This document shows, one piece after another, positions 33,083 through 42,276 of a stretch of DNA of 64,000 bases; within the stretch, counting starts at the first letter, position 1; each line of letters starts with the position of its first letter. The stretch is from positions 62,001-126,000 of the forward strand of contig DJQB01000002.1 of the NCBI GenBank assembly GCA_002439875.1, written 5' to 3'. The stretch is from Bacteroidales bacterium UBA6397 (GTDB lineage: Bacteria > Bacteroidota > Bacteroidia > Bacteroidales > UBA932). Under the pieces are notes generated by a model. It had not been told where the DNA came from and did not search any database. It saw only the letters and a program-made list of their open reading frames with translations. A program made the position numbers and the translations under genes.

Positions 33083-36073
33083 ATGGAAGAGAAATATTCA
33101 CGTTTCCTTGAGGAAGTGGGAAAATTCGTGCCCAAGAATGCGCTCTACACCGATGAGCTGAGGCGTTTCGCTTGGGGAACGGACGCAGGTTTCTACAGGC
33201 TTGTGCCGAGGATTGTCATCCGGTCATCCAACGAGAAGGAGGTCTCGAAGGTACTTGAGGCGGCGTCGAAGTTTGATGTTCCGGTGACTTTCCGTGCCGC
33301 CGGAACCAGCCTTTCGGGCCAGTCCATCAGCGATTCCGTACTGATTGTCGCGGGCAAGAACTGGGAGCGGTACAAGGTTTCCGAGGATGCTTCCGAAATA
33401 ACCCTTGAACCGGGAATCATCGGAGCGAGGGTGAACGCCATACTGAAGCCCTACGGTCGGAAATTTGGCCCGGATCCGGCCTCGATCGGAAGTTGTATGG
33501 TGGGTGGTATCGTGATGAACAACGCCTCCGGAATGAGCTGCGGGACGCACGCCAACAGCGATAAGGAACTTGAGAGCGTACGTATGGTTTTTGCTGACGG
33601 AACGGTTTTGGACACAAGAGACGATGTTTCCAGGAGCGCATTCCAGGCTTCCCATCCGGATCTCATCAAAGGAATTGAGACATTGAGGGACGAAATCCTT
33701 GCTGACAAAGAGCTTTCCGACCGCATAAGGTACAAATATTCAATAAAGAACGTCACTGGACTAAACATATTCCCTTTCGTCCGGTTCCAAGATCCGTTCG
33801 ACATCATCGCCCACTTGCTGATCGGCTCGGAGGGCACGCTGGCGTTTATGAGCCAGGCCACGATGAAAACCCTGCCGCTGCCGTCTAAGGAAGCCTCGGC
33901 GATGGTCTATTTCGGGACGATAAGGGAGGCTGCGGAGGTTGTCGTGACTCTCAAAAAAGAAATTGGTCCTGCTGTGCTCGATGCCGCCGAACTGCTTGAC
34001 AAACGGTCACTTGCGTCAGTCGATGACCCGATGCTTAATGAATATCCCGGCAAGGATCTCACCGCTCTCCTGCTACGTGTCACGGGCGCGGACCAGGCTG
34101 ACCTTGATGCGAATGTCGCAAAACTGTCCGAGGTGCTTCGCCGCTTTGCCGTCTTGAAGGACTCTGAAGGTAACACTTTCATATTCAGTAGTGATCCCGC
34201 TGTCGCCGGAAAGTATTGGGCCATCCGTTCGGGCATATTCCCGTCTGTCGGGGGAATGCGCCGTGAAGGCACAACCTGCCTGATCGAGGACATCGCCTTC
34301 CACATAGAGGATTTGCCGGACGCGACGGTTGATCTCTCCGCATTGCTTGACAGACACGGTTACGATGATTCCTGCATCTATGGCCATGCGCTTGAAGGCA
34401 ACTTCCATTTCATCATCAACCAGTCGTTTGAGTCAGAGACGGAAGTGAATCGTTATGAGGCGATGATCCGCGATGTGGTGGAGATGGTGGTCGGGAAATA
34501 TGACGGTTCCCTGAAGGCCGAGCACGGAACAGGCAGGAATATGGCTCCGTTCGTCGCCTACGAGTGGGGCGAGAAGGCGTTCGGAATAATGAAGCGGGTT
34601 AAGGGACTGTTTGACCCTGACGGACTTTTGAACCCTGGCGTGATATTCAATGACGACCCAAAGTGCTTCCTCAGGAATTTCAAGGCGCTGCCTGTGCTGA
34701 AGCCTTGGGTGAATGACAGTAAGGCCATCGAGCCGGAGCTGGCGGAGATTTACAGGAAGTTGAACAAGTGCATCGAGTGTGGATTCTGCGAGGTGAACTG
34801 TTTGTCATGTGGGTTCACGCTCTCTTCAAGAACCAGAATCGCCGCTCAGCGTGAGATTACCTCCTTGCGCGCCTTGCCGAATCCTACTGATGCCGGGCAG
34901 GCTCGTCTGCGGACACTTGAAAAAGAATATTCCTACGCCGGCGAACAGACTTGTGCCGGTGATGGCCTTTGCTCGACATCCTGCCCTATGGGCATTAATG
35001 TCGCCGATCTGACCCACCAGATAAGGCGGATGAATATGCCCGCAGGCTCATTGGGCTACGGTTTCTGGAGTTTTTCCGCAGATCATTACGCCGGTGTCAA
35101 GACTGCCCTTAAGGGGGCGCTCAGGATGGCCACCGCCGGTGAGACAGTGCTTGGTGACCTCGCGATGAGCGGCCTATGCCGCTGGCTGCACAGCTGCATC
35201 CGTCTTCCGCTTTGGACTCCGGCCACGCCTAAGGCCTATAATATTCCTAAGTCACTTCGTCCTCTGGTGCAAAGTGGCGCTTCGCTCGGCGAGGTCGCTT
35301 CGACAAACTCAGCGACAGGTAAGCTTTCGGTCAATGAGCCTGTCGAAGTGACCATCCAAACGAACAAGGTAGTCTATTTCCCAAGCTGCATAAACCAAAT
35401 GATGGGTCTCCCGAAACATCACCACGCCGTGGATAAGCCTCTCGTCGAAGAGATGGTCTCGTTGTTGGCCAAGGCAGGCTACGAGGTAGTATTCCCGGAA
35501 AACATGTCGTCCCTCTGCTGCGGCACCATCTGGGAAAGCAAAGGCATGCCGGAAATCGCCGACAGAAAGACCGAGGAACTTGAGGAGGCTCTCTGGAAAG
35601 CCAGCGAGGAAGGACGCTACCCGGTCCTCTGCGACCAAAGCCCGTGTCTTCATCGCATGATGCACAAAATCAAGAGGATGAGACTCTATGAACCATCCGA
35701 GTTCATCCTTGGTTTTTTGGCTGGCAGATTGGACTTCCATCAGACCGACACACCAGTGGCCATTCATCTTACCTGCTCGATGCGCCTGATGCACAAAACC
35801 GACAAGATGCTTGAACTGGCACGCATGTGCTCCAACAACGTGATTGTTCCCGATGGCGTTGGCTGCTGCGGTTTCGCCGGCGACAAAGGCATGACCCACC
35901 CAGAGCTCAACAGGTATGCTCTCCGCAAGCTTAAAGCCCAGGTCAAAGGCATCCCCGTCGGCTACTCCAACAGCCGCACCTGCGAGATCGGTCTTGCCAC
36001 CAGCTCCGGCATCCCCTACGTCTCCATCGCCTACCTTGTGAACCGCTGCACCACCGCCAAAAATATTAAATGA
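33083..36073 (+). CDS. FAD-binding and iron-sulfur oxidoreductase (GlcD/D-lactate dehydrogenase-like fusion)
   Basis: I chose ATG 33083 (MEEKYSRFLEEVGK), 2 bp after the DUF456 stop; the longer frame overlaps that gene. The 996-residue protein has an FAD_binding_4 domain (about 35-180, with VTFRAAGTSLSGQ and GGIVMNNASGMSCG), an FAD-oxidase C-terminal domain (about 220-530, ending KAEHGTGRN...LFDPDGLLNPGVIF), two 4Fe-4S cysteine clusters (563-573 CIECGFCEVNC, 624-634 CAGDGLCSTSC) and two CCG domains (SSLCCGTIWES and DGVGCCGFAGDKG). Such fusions oxidise D-lactate, glycolate or other 2-hydroxyacids and pass electrons to quinone. Residues 738-758, between the Fe-S and CCG parts, are encoded by two inverted copies of the dispersed palindrome, an apparently tolerated linker insertion. 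Confidence 0.92.
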   Translation: MEEKYSRFLEEVGKFVPKNALYTDELRRFAWGTDAGFYRLVPRIVIRSSNEKEVSKVLEAASKFDVPVTFRAAGTSLSGQSISDSVLIVAGKNWERYKVSEDASEITLEPGIIGARVNAILKPYGRKFGPDPASIGSCMVGGIVMNNASGMSCGTHANSDKELESVRMVFADGTVLDTRDDVSRSAFQASHPDLIKGIETLRDEILADKELSDRIRYKYSIKNVTGLNIFPFVRFQDPFDIIAHLLIGSEGTLAFMSQATMKTLPLPSKEASAMVYFGTIREAAEVVVTLKKEIGPAVLDAAELLDKRSLASVDDPMLNEYPGKDLTALLLRVTGADQADLDANVAKLSEVLRRFAVLKDSEGNTFIFSSDPAVAGKYWAIRSGIFPSVGGMRREGTTCLIEDIAFHIEDLPDATVDLSALLDRHGYDDSCIYGHALEGNFHFIINQSFESETEVNRYEAMIRDVVEMVVGKYDGSLKAEHGTGRNMAPFVAYEWGEKAFGIMKRVKGLFDPDGLLNPGVIFNDDPKCFLRNFKALPVLKPWVNDSKAIEPELAEIYRKLNKCIECGFCEVNCLSCGFTLSSRTRIAAQREITSLRALPNPTDAGQARLRTLEKEYSYAGEQTCAGDGLCSTSCPMGINVADLTHQIRRMNMPAGSLGYGFWSFSADHYAGVKTALKGALRMATAGETVLGDLAMSGLCRWLHSCIRLPLWTPATPKAYNIPKSLRPLVQSGASLGEVASTNSATGKLSVNEPVEVTIQTNKVVYFPSCINQMMGLPKHHHAVDKPLVEEMVSLLAKAGYEVVFPENMSSLCCGTIWESKGMPEIADRKTEELEEALWKASEEGRYPVLCDQSPCLHRMMHKIKRMRLYEPSEFILGFLAGRLDFHQTDTPVAIHLTCSMRLMHKTDKMLELARMCSNNVIVPDGVGCCGFAGDKGMTHPELNRYALRKLKAQVKGIPVGYSNSRTCEIGLATSSGIPYVSIAYLVNRCTTAKNIK
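35294..35353. repeat. Two inverted copies of the dispersed palindrome inside a coding sequence
   Basis: A minus-orientation copy (35294-35316, GTCGCTTCGACAAACTCAGC plus GAC) and a plus-orientation copy (35329-35353, ending TGAGCCTGTCGAAGTGACC) lie in the FAD/Fe-S oxidoreductase gene in frame. Their orientation order is the reverse of the pair at 5154-5226. Confidence 0.85.
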
Positions 36074-36081
36074 ATATTCCG

Positions 36082-36089
36082 TATCTTTG
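36082..36089 (+). promoter_or_regulatory. -7 promoter element almost touching the rsmA start codon
   Basis: TATCTTTG is a full match to TAnnTTTG and ends 5 bases before the ATG at 36095. Transcription from it would start at or next to the AUG, giving a leaderless or nearly leaderless mRNA. Confidence 0.6.
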
Positions 36090-36094
36090 TCCCT

Positions 36095-36850
36095 ATGGAA
36101 GTACGTGCGAAAAAGGCGCTGGGACAGCATTTTTTGACTGACCAGAGCATTGCTAAGAATATAGTCGGAGTCCTTGCAGGACATCAAGCATTGGAGGTAG
36201 GTCCGGGAATGGGTGTCTTGACCCAGTACCTGCTGCCTCGTCCAGAGTTGGCGCTGAAGGTCATTGAACTCGATAATGAGTCTGTTGTCTATCTGAAGAG
36301 GCATTATCCGAAGTTAGGGGACAATCTGATTGAAGGGGACTTCCTTAAGATGGATCTTGACGGAATATTCGAGGGGCAATATTCCGTGATAGGAAACTTC
36401 CCTTACAACATCTCATCTCAGATATTCTTCAAGATTCTTGAGCATCGCGACCGCATTCCGGAAGTGGTGTGCATGATCCAGAAGGAGGTCGCCGAGCGTA
36501 TCGCGGAGAAGCCTGGCACCAAGACCTATGGTATTCTGTCGGTCTTCCTTCAGGCATGGTACGACATTGACTACCTTTTTACTGTGGGTTCTGGCGCCTT
36601 TAATCCTCCGCCCAAGGTTCAGTCCGCCGTGATCCGCCTTACCCGCAATTCCCGTATGGACCTCGGCTGTGACGAAAAGCTTTTCCGAACGGTCGTCAAG
36701 ACCGCTTTCGGTCAGCGCCGCAAGACGCTCCGCAACTCGCTTAAGCCGTTGATCCGGCCGGAACTCCTGTCCGACCCGCTTTTCGACCTCCGTCCCGAGC
36801 GTCTGAGTGTGGAGGATTTCATCGCATTAACATTGAAACTTCATTGTTAA
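36095..36850 (+). CDS. rsmA: 16S rRNA (adenine(1518)-N6/adenine(1519)-N6)-dimethyltransferase
   Basis: The 251-residue protein has the RsmA/KsgA start KKALGQHFLTDQSIAKNIV, SAM-binding motif I EVGPGMGVLTQYL, motif IV NFPYNISSQIFFKIL and the C-terminal FGQRRKTLRNSLKPL helical part. It dimethylates two adjacent adenines in helix 45 of 16S rRNA during small-subunit assembly. The length is typical. The start codon is fixed by MEVRAKKALGQHFL and by a -7 promoter box ending 5 bases upstream; no ribosome-binding site is visible. Confidence 0.97.
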   Translation: MEVRAKKALGQHFLTDQSIAKNIVGVLAGHQALEVGPGMGVLTQYLLPRPELALKVIELDNESVVYLKRHYPKLGDNLIEGDFLKMDLDGIFEGQYSVIGNFPYNISSQIFFKILEHRDRIPEVVCMIQKEVAERIAEKPGTKTYGILSVFLQAWYDIDYLFTVGSGAFNPPPKVQSAVIRLTRNSRMDLGCDEKLFRTVVKTAFGQRRKTLRNSLKPLIRPELLSDPLFDLRPERLSVEDFIALTLKLHC

Positions 36851-36886
36851 TTTTTCGCAGGATTCTTGGAAAACAAGAAAAATTTG

Positions 36887-36894
36887 TATCTTTG
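36887..36894 (+). promoter_or_regulatory. -7 promoter element of tRNA-Ser
   Basis: TATCTTTG matches TAnnTTTG exactly, 49 bases before the mature tRNA. CTTG at 36865-36868 is 18 bases upstream, close to the expected -33 element. Confidence 0.65.
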
Positions 36895-36943
36895 TAGTCC
36901 AAATAGCGACGAAAGGTTTGACGGCCGTTCGGCCAGAACATCT

Positions 36944-37030
36944 GGAGAGGTGGGAGAGTGGCTGAATCCACAGGTTTGCTAAACCTGCATACGGGTAACC
37001 GTATCACGAGTTCGAATCTCGTTCTCTCCG
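36944..37030 (+). tRNA. tRNA-Ser (GCU anticodon)
   Basis: The 87-base gene folds with a 7-bp acceptor stem (GGAGAGG with TCTCTCC, last pair G-T) and discriminator G at 37030. The anticodon stem CAGGT/ACCTG surrounds the loop TTGCTAA, with anticodon GCT at 36978-36980. A long variable arm (ATACGGGTAACCGTAT) marks a class II serine tRNA, and the T loop is GTTCGAATC. CCA is not encoded. It reads AGC and AGU codons. Confidence 0.96.
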
Positions 37031-37037
37031 CAAAAAA

Positions 37038-37068
37038 GGTTCCGCAGTAATTTCTGCGGAATCTTTTT
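37038..37068 (+). terminator. Terminator of tRNA-Ser
   Basis: GGTTCCGCAG (37038-37047) pairs with CTGCGGAATC (37054-37063) around a 6-base loop, followed by TTTTT. Confidence 0.85.
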
Positions 37069-37094
37069 GTCATTGAGCCTGTCGAGGTGACCGG
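37069..37094. repeat. Dispersed palindromic repeat copy
   Basis: GTCATTGAGCCTGTCGAGG followed by TGACCGG is a plus-orientation copy with two base changes, directly after the tRNA terminator. Confidence 0.8.
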
Positions 37095-37422
37095 TTTGGC
37101 TTTTTGGGTGTGCGTGGCACGGCAAAAAAAGATAGGCCGTCGCTTTCCCCAAAACGACAGCCTGTTGTATATAAAACGAACTTAACAAATAGACAACAAA
37201 AAGAACTTTTGTCTGTCCAAAGACAAAGGTATTAAGTTTTATTGAATCTGCAAATTTTTTTGTAAATTTTTTAAAACGATTTTTACTTCAAACGTTTACG
37301 AAAGCCTATGTGTTTGCTTGCAAATTGACGCAATTTAACGCTTGGCAGTGCTTTCAAGCGTGATTCCTGCACGGCCGGTCTGTAGATGGCGCCGTCTGGA
37401 AACGTGGCTTCGATGACACTTT
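37095..37422. other. Intergenic stretch without a recognisable gene
   Basis: These 328 bases are AT-rich in the middle and hold no gene I can support. A small dyad CGCTTG/CAAGCG (37339-37360) lies downstream of the minus-strand regulator stop and could be a weak terminator for it. Confidence 0.4.
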
Positions 37423-38337
37423 TTATCCATTTCTGTACTCGCTCGGGGTCATCCCTGTGTGAGCCTTAAAGAACTTGTAGAACACGGACGGATTCGGAAA
37501 GTGCAGCTTGAAGACAATCTCCTTGATGCTGTCGTCGGTGTATTTGAGCATATTCTTGGCTTCCAGAATAACAAAAGAATCAATCCAGTCCGGAGCGGAC
37601 CTCCCGCTTACCTGCTTTATAAGCTTTGACAGGTATTTCGGCGTCAGTCCAAGACGGCTCGCATAGAAGGCCATGTTGCGTTCTGAGGTGTGGTTCTCGG
37701 TCACCAAAGCCATGAAATGCTCGAAGATCAGTTTCACTCTGGTGTTGACTGTGGACCCCCGAAGTTCCGGTGCCCTCGCGGCACTCTTTTCCATCAGCCC
37801 TCCCAAAACATAGAACAGCGATGCGATCAATGATGCTACAGCCTCTCTCTTGTTCGGCACGTCTGATGACAGAATCTCGGAGATAAGATCCAAGTACTTG
37901 GAGCAGAAAGCAATGTTCCTGTCTTCCAGTTGGACGCAAGGGTCGGTAAGCAATTTCAGCCTGTCGTCGAAAATTTTCTTAAAGTCGAAACTTATGCTGG
38001 AAAGATACTCCTTTGAAATTGCTACAACTATGAACTCAAAAGCAATGTTTCCACCTTGCTCCGACTTGTTAATCCTTATGATGTTCCCAGGAGTGCCCAC
38101 GAACATCATCCCTTTGGTAATTGAATATGATCGAAGATTTACTTCTATGTTCAACCCACCGGATTTGCAGAAAATAGCAATGTATGCATCACTACGGCAA
38201 GGATACCTTAGAAATTGCAGGTTGTCATTGTACTTCACGTCGATGATGAAGAAGTCATCTCCCAATTGAATTTCGTTCTGCACAGGAACGAGTTTGCGGA
38301 TTTGCCTGAGACCAATATTTAATAAAGAATCTGTCAT
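37423..38337 (-). CDS. AraC family transcriptional regulator
   Basis: I chose ATG 38337 (MTDSLLNIGLRQIRKL), since the only upstream extension begins with TTG inside the promoter. The 304-residue protein has an N-terminal cupin-like sensor part (about 20-130, with LRYPCRSDAYIAIFCKSGGLNIEV) and a C-terminal AraC double helix-turn-helix (about 205-304). That domain shows NMAFYASRLGLTPKYLSKLIKQVSGRSAPDWID and the signature IKEIVFKLHFPNPSVFYKFFKAHTGMTPSEYR. It is divergent from the TolC/HlyD/ABC-2 operon with 178 bp between the starts, and probably controls that operon and itself. Its inducer is unknown. The promoter on its own strand is one of the best matches in the window. Confidence 0.93.
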   Translation of the reverse strand: MTDSLLNIGLRQIRKLVPVQNEIQLGDDFFIIDVKYNDNLQFLRYPCRSDAYIAIFCKSGGLNIEVNLRSYSITKGMMFVGTPGNIIRINKSEQGGNIAFEFIVVAISKEYLSSISFDFKKIFDDRLKLLTDPCVQLEDRNIAFCSKYLDLISEILSSDVPNKREAVASLIASLFYVLGGLMEKSAARAPELRGSTVNTRVKLIFEHFMALVTENHTSERNMAFYASRLGLTPKYLSKLIKQVSGRSAPDWIDSFVILEAKNMLKYTDDSIKEIVFKLHFPNPSVFYKFFKAHTGMTPSEYRNG

Positions 38338-38364
38338 GCAGTAAATGCTTTTAGTTTTCGCCTG

Positions 38365-38395
38365 CAAATTTAAGAATAATTTGTTTTATTGCAAA
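38365..38395 (-). promoter_or_regulatory. Promoter of the AraC regulator gene
   Basis: On the minus strand TTTG (38392-38395) and TAAATTTG (38365-38372) are exactly 19 bases apart, the ideal Bacteroidota -33/-7 pair. The start codon is 28 bases downstream. Confidence 0.8.
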
Positions 38396-38515
38396 AATTC
38401 GCAATATTCTACCTTTTGACAATTATTGAATCCCATTGTTCGTGCTAATGGTGTAATTTGGCAATTATTTTGTAGTGAAGCCTAACGCTTGACAAAACAC
38501 TGAATACAATAATAA

Positions 38516-40042
38516 ATGAATATGAAAAAGTACATTGTCACAATCTCAACATTCGTCACTTTGGCTTTTACGCCAATGCTGATGACTGCCCAACAGACGT
38601 TAACGTTGGAGCAATGCCGGGAAATGGCGATTGAGAACAACAAGACCCTTAAACTGGCCGAAACGAAGATTGAAATGGCTGGCTACGATCGAAAGATTGC
38701 ATTTGCTAACTATCTTCCTAATGTCTCAGCCACAGGTGCTTACGTCTATAATGCTAATGACATTGCCCTAGTCAGCGATGCGACATCGCAAAAGCTTCAA
38801 AACATGGGAACACTGATTCATTCTCAAGCTAAGGATTTTGCTCAGAATCTGATGACTGCAATAAAGTCTAATCCGGCTGCGGCTCTTGAGTATATGAACA
38901 GCCCAATGTGGCAAACCGTCGTGGGTGCGTTGTCACAGACGGACATGTCGCAGACTATTAATGCTTTAGGGAAAGAAATCGATGATGCTTTCCATCCGGA
39001 TCTTCATAACATATTTGCAGGTGCGGTCACAGTTCAGCAACCAGTCTTTATGGGTGGAAAGATCATCGCTGCCAATCACATTGCCAAATTGGCAGAGGAG
39101 TTGTCTAAAACCCAGTTCGATCAGCAGTACCAGCAAGTGATTGTGGATGTCGATCAGGCATATTGGCAGATTGTTTCCATTGCGAACAAGAAGAAACTTG
39201 CTGATGCTTATGCTGACCTGCTTCACAAGATGGAGCATGATGTTGAACTTTCTGTCAAGGAAGGAGTTGCCACAGAGTCGGACGCTCTTCAGATAAAAGT
39301 GAAAGCCAATGAGGCGGACATGTTGAAGACTAAATCCGACAATGGATTGACTCTTGCCAAGATGCTTCTTTGCAAGCAAATAGGGATTGACCTCAACTCT
39401 GAGATCGTTCTTGCGGATGAGACACTTTCCGACATTCCTGTCCCTCAGATGAACTCTGAAAAGGCTCTTGAACAAATCTATGAGGATAGGCCGGAGACCA
39501 GAGGTCTTGAGCTTGCATCCAAAATTTATGACGGCAAGGTTCGTGTCGCAAGGGCTGACATGATGCCGAAGATTGCATTGATGGCCGGCTATTCTGTCAC
39601 CAATCCAAACCTGAAGAACGGCTTCCGGAAAGATTGGGGCGGATTCTTCAATGCCGGAGTCATGGTGAACATCCCTCTGTTCCATGGCTTCGAGGCTTTG
39701 AGCAAGACCCGTAAGGCAAAGGCGGAGGCAACCCTTTATAGGACGCGGCTTGAGGATGCCAAGAATCTGATCAACCTTCAAGTCACCCAGCTACGCAAGC
39801 AAGAAGGCGAGGCATTTGAGAAACTGACTATGGCTCAAAACAATCTGGCTAGTGCGGAAGAAAATCTTCGTACAGCGACAGTCGGCTTCGAGGAGGGTGT
39901 GATTGAGACAAACATCGCCCTTGCCGCCCAGACGGCTTGGCTCAAGGCTCATTCTGAATATATCGACGCGGGAATCGAACTCCAGATGCTCGCCGCCAAT
40001 CTCAACAAGGCCGAGGGCAACAGCCACGCTCAGACAAAATAA
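38516..40042 (+). CDS. TolC family outer-membrane efflux protein
   Basis: The 508-residue protein starts at ATG 38516; a second Met two codons later (38522, preceded by GAAT) is an equally good start. A signal peptide ends at about residue 25 (MLMTAQQ). The mature protein has the TolC start LTLEQCREMAIENNKTLKLAETKIEMAGYDRKIAFANYLPNVSATGAY and two long alpha-helical repeats with coiled-coil character (about 190-270 and 400-490). It would form the outer-membrane tunnel of an export pump built with the HlyD-type protein encoded 53 bp downstream. The length is in the family range, and the C-terminal QLRKQEGEAFEKLTMAQNN region is intact. Confidence 0.93.
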   Translation: MNMKKYIVTISTFVTLAFTPMLMTAQQTLTLEQCREMAIENNKTLKLAETKIEMAGYDRKIAFANYLPNVSATGAYVYNANDIALVSDATSQKLQNMGTLIHSQAKDFAQNLMTAIKSNPAAALEYMNSPMWQTVVGALSQTDMSQTINALGKEIDDAFHPDLHNIFAGAVTVQQPVFMGGKIIAANHIAKLAEELSKTQFDQQYQQVIVDVDQAYWQIVSIANKKKLADAYADLLHKMEHDVELSVKEGVATESDALQIKVKANEADMLKTKSDNGLTLAKMLLCKQIGIDLNSEIVLADETLSDIPVPQMNSEKALEQIYEDRPETRGLELASKIYDGKVRVARADMMPKIALMAGYSVTNPNLKNGFRKDWGGFFNAGVMVNIPLFHGFEALSKTRKAKAEATLYRTRLEDAKNLINLQVTQLRKQEGEAFEKLTMAQNNLASAEENLRTATVGFEEGVIETNIALAAQTAWLKAHSEYIDAGIELQMLAANLNKAEGNSHAQTK

Positions 40043-40095
40043 GCGTTAAGAATATGTCGCTAAGGATTTAAGTTAAAGGAGAAAAATAAAAATCA

Positions 40096-41091
40096 ATGAA
40101 TATTATGGAAAAGGAAAAGAAAAGCTACAATCTTGTGATTGGCATTGTGGCACTTATTGTGATCATTCTTCTGATTGCTGTCATCGGCTATTTCGTTTCA
40201 AAACCAAAACCGTTGGTAATTCAAGGTGAAGCTGAGGCCAGTGAATATAGGGTTTCCGGAAAGGTGCCGGGAAGAATTGAGGAGATGTTCGTCAAAGAGG
40301 GTCAGATGGTTCATAAAGGAGACACGGTCGCGTTCATCGATTCTCCTGAGGTACGAGCAAAACTAGCTCAGGCAAATGCTGTTAAGGCTGCTGTAAGCGC
40401 CCAAAGCAGAAAAGCTCAGAATGGGGCTCGCAAAGAACAGATCGCTGGAGCCTACGAGCTTTATCAGACAGCTCTTGTTCAAGAAGACGTCATGAAGAAG
40501 TCTTTCGACAGGATTCAGAAGCTATATGACCAGAAAGTAATCGCGGCTCAAAAGTACGATGAGGTCAAGGCCAAATACGATGCGGCCGTTGCTCAGACAA
40601 AAGCCGCAAAGAGTCAGTATGACATGGCGGTGAACGGAGCTCGCGCGGAGGACAAGGCGTCAGCCCAGGCTCTTGTTGACCAAGCTAATGGTGCGTTGAT
40701 GGAGGTTGAGTCTTACATGGGAGAGTTGTATCTGACATCTCCTTCAGACGGAATCATTTCTGCTGTCTTTCCTAAGGTCGGTGAACTTGTCGGTCAGGGC
40801 GCTCCGGTTGCCAGTGTAACCGATCTGAACGACATCTGGTTCACGTTCAATGTTCGTGAGGACTATCTCCACGGCATGAAGCAGGGTGACAAGATTACTG
40901 TAATCATCCCGGCTCTTGATGGCAAGGAGGTTCCCGCAACTGTCAACTATGTGGCTGTACGTGAGTCTTACGCTACATGGAAAGCTACTAAGGAAACTGG
41001 AATGTATGATGCCAAGACTTTCGAGGTCAGGGCTGTCCCGGATGTGAAGGTTGATGGAATTCGTCCTGGTATGTCCGCTATCGTAAAATAG
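40096..41091 (+). CDS. HlyD family periplasmic adaptor (membrane fusion protein)
   Basis: The 331-residue protein may start at ATG 40096 or ATG 40105 (MEKEKKSYN). One N-terminal membrane helix (about 14-36) anchors it. A split biotinyl-lipoyl domain (VSGKVPGRIEEMFVKEGQMVHKGDTVAFIDSPEV, and LTSPSDGIISAVFPKVGELVGQGAPVASVTDL) flanks an alpha-helical hairpin rich in Ala, Lys and Gln (about 90-200) that would dock with TolC. A short beta-barrel part follows (VNYVAVRESYATWKATKETGMYDAKTFEVRAVPDV). It links the inner-membrane permeases encoded next to the TolC tunnel. The adjoining permease gene starts 10 bp later. Confidence 0.93.
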   Translation: MNIMEKEKKSYNLVIGIVALIVIILLIAVIGYFVSKPKPLVIQGEAEASEYRVSGKVPGRIEEMFVKEGQMVHKGDTVAFIDSPEVRAKLAQANAVKAAVSAQSRKAQNGARKEQIAGAYELYQTALVQEDVMKKSFDRIQKLYDQKVIAAQKYDEVKAKYDAAVAQTKAAKSQYDMAVNGARAEDKASAQALVDQANGALMEVESYMGELYLTSPSDGIISAVFPKVGELVGQGAPVASVTDLNDIWFTFNVREDYLHGMKQGDKITVIIPALDGKEVPATVNYVAVRESYATWKATKETGMYDAKTFEVRAVPDVKVDGIRPGMSAIVK

Positions 41092-41101
41092 GGAAATCAT
41101 C

Positions 41102-42271
41102 ATGAACAATTGGCAGAAAATTATTGCGGTCGCGCGCCGCGAACTCAGGATAATCCGGCAGCGTCCGCTCTATCTTCTGGGTTCGGTAGGCGTGATCGCG
41201 TTCTGCGCCATATTCTTTCTGACTTTTCTGAAGGCAGGCCTGCCTAGTGATATTCCGATCGGTCTTGTGGATTATGATTATTCTTCCACTTCACGGAATT
41301 TCTGTCAGCAGTTGGATGCCACCCAGTTGGGCAAGGTCGTCCACTACGATTCCTTCACTGCTGCAAGAGAGGACATGAACAGAGGCAAGATCGCCGCTGT
41401 GTGTGTGGTTCCTGTCGGGATGAATGATGACATACAGGCAAACAGGCAGCCGAAGATCACGTTCTATGTCAACGGATTGTATTTCGTTAGTGGTGCATTG
41501 GCATGGAAGGATTTGCTTACAATGGTGAATCTGACTAACGGAGCGGTTCAGAGAGAGGCATTCAGGGCGAGAGGCTACAATGACAGCCAGATCATGGGTA
41601 TGATCCAACCTGTCAATGTGGATATGCATCAGATCGGCAACACCACGACCAACTATGGCTATTACCTGAGCAGTGTTCTTCTGCCGGGAGTGTTGGAAAT
41701 GATAGTGATAATCGTCCTGATATATTCATTAGGTGCAGAGCTGAAGTACGGTACTTCCCGTCATCTGCTTCAGACTTCGGGTGGTTCCATTGTGTCCGCC
41801 ATTGCCGGCAAGCTGCTGGTTTGGACACTGACATTCTCAGCGTTAGGGCTGATCCTTATTTTGCTGATGTACCACCGGCTGCATTTCCCGCTAGCCGGGT
41901 CGATTTGGAACATGTTCTTGGGAATATTCCTGATGATTTTGGCTAGTGAAGCGATTGCGATCTTCATCATCGAGATGCTCCCTGTGCCGAGGTTGGCATT
42001 GAGCATCGGTGCTCTTTACAGCGTGCTTGGATTCTCGCTTTCAGGCTTTACACTTCCGATCGAGGCGATGCCTCCTTACATTCAGGGGCTTGCGTCCGCG
42101 TTCCCGCTAAGGCATTATTATGAGTTCTATGTTCAGGAGGCAATCTTCGGGGCGGGGTTCATCGGTTGGTGGAAGCAGGTGATATATCTGCTTCTGTTTA
42201 TCCTTGTGCCTCTCATCGGGTTGGCACGACTCAAGAGGGCTTACATTCTTCAGAACTTCCCTAAAGACTAA
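41102..42271 (+). CDS. ABC-2 type permease (first of two)
   Basis: The 389-residue protein has one N-terminal membrane helix (about 24-45), a large periplasmic domain (about 46-180, starting GLVDYDYSSTSRNFCQQLDAT) and a C-terminal set of five to six membrane helices (about 185-375), with the ABC-2 end LPLRHYYEFYVQEAIFGAGF. This is the YhbR/YbhS-like layout of drug or lipid exporters. It is followed at 5 bp by a second, related permease gene, so the two probably form a heterodimer. No nucleotide-binding subunit is encoded in this operon, which these permeases need if they act as ABC transporters; it may come from elsewhere in the genome. Confidence 0.9.
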   Translation: MNNWQKIIAVARRELRIIRQRPLYLLGSVGVIAFCAIFFLTFLKAGLPSDIPIGLVDYDYSSTSRNFCQQLDATQLGKVVHYDSFTAAREDMNRGKIAAVCVVPVGMNDDIQANRQPKITFYVNGLYFVSGALAWKDLLTMVNLTNGAVQREAFRARGYNDSQIMGMIQPVNVDMHQIGNTTTNYGYYLSSVLLPGVLEMIVIIVLIYSLGAELKYGTSRHLLQTSGGSIVSAIAGKLLVWTLTFSALGLILILLMYHRLHFPLAGSIWNMFLGIFLMILASEAIAIFIIEMLPVPRLALSIGALYSVLGFSLSGFTLPIEAMPPYIQGLASAFPLRHYYEFYVQEAIFGAGFIGWWKQVIYLLLFILVPLIGLARLKRAYILQNFPKD

Positions 42272-42276
42272 GCGAC

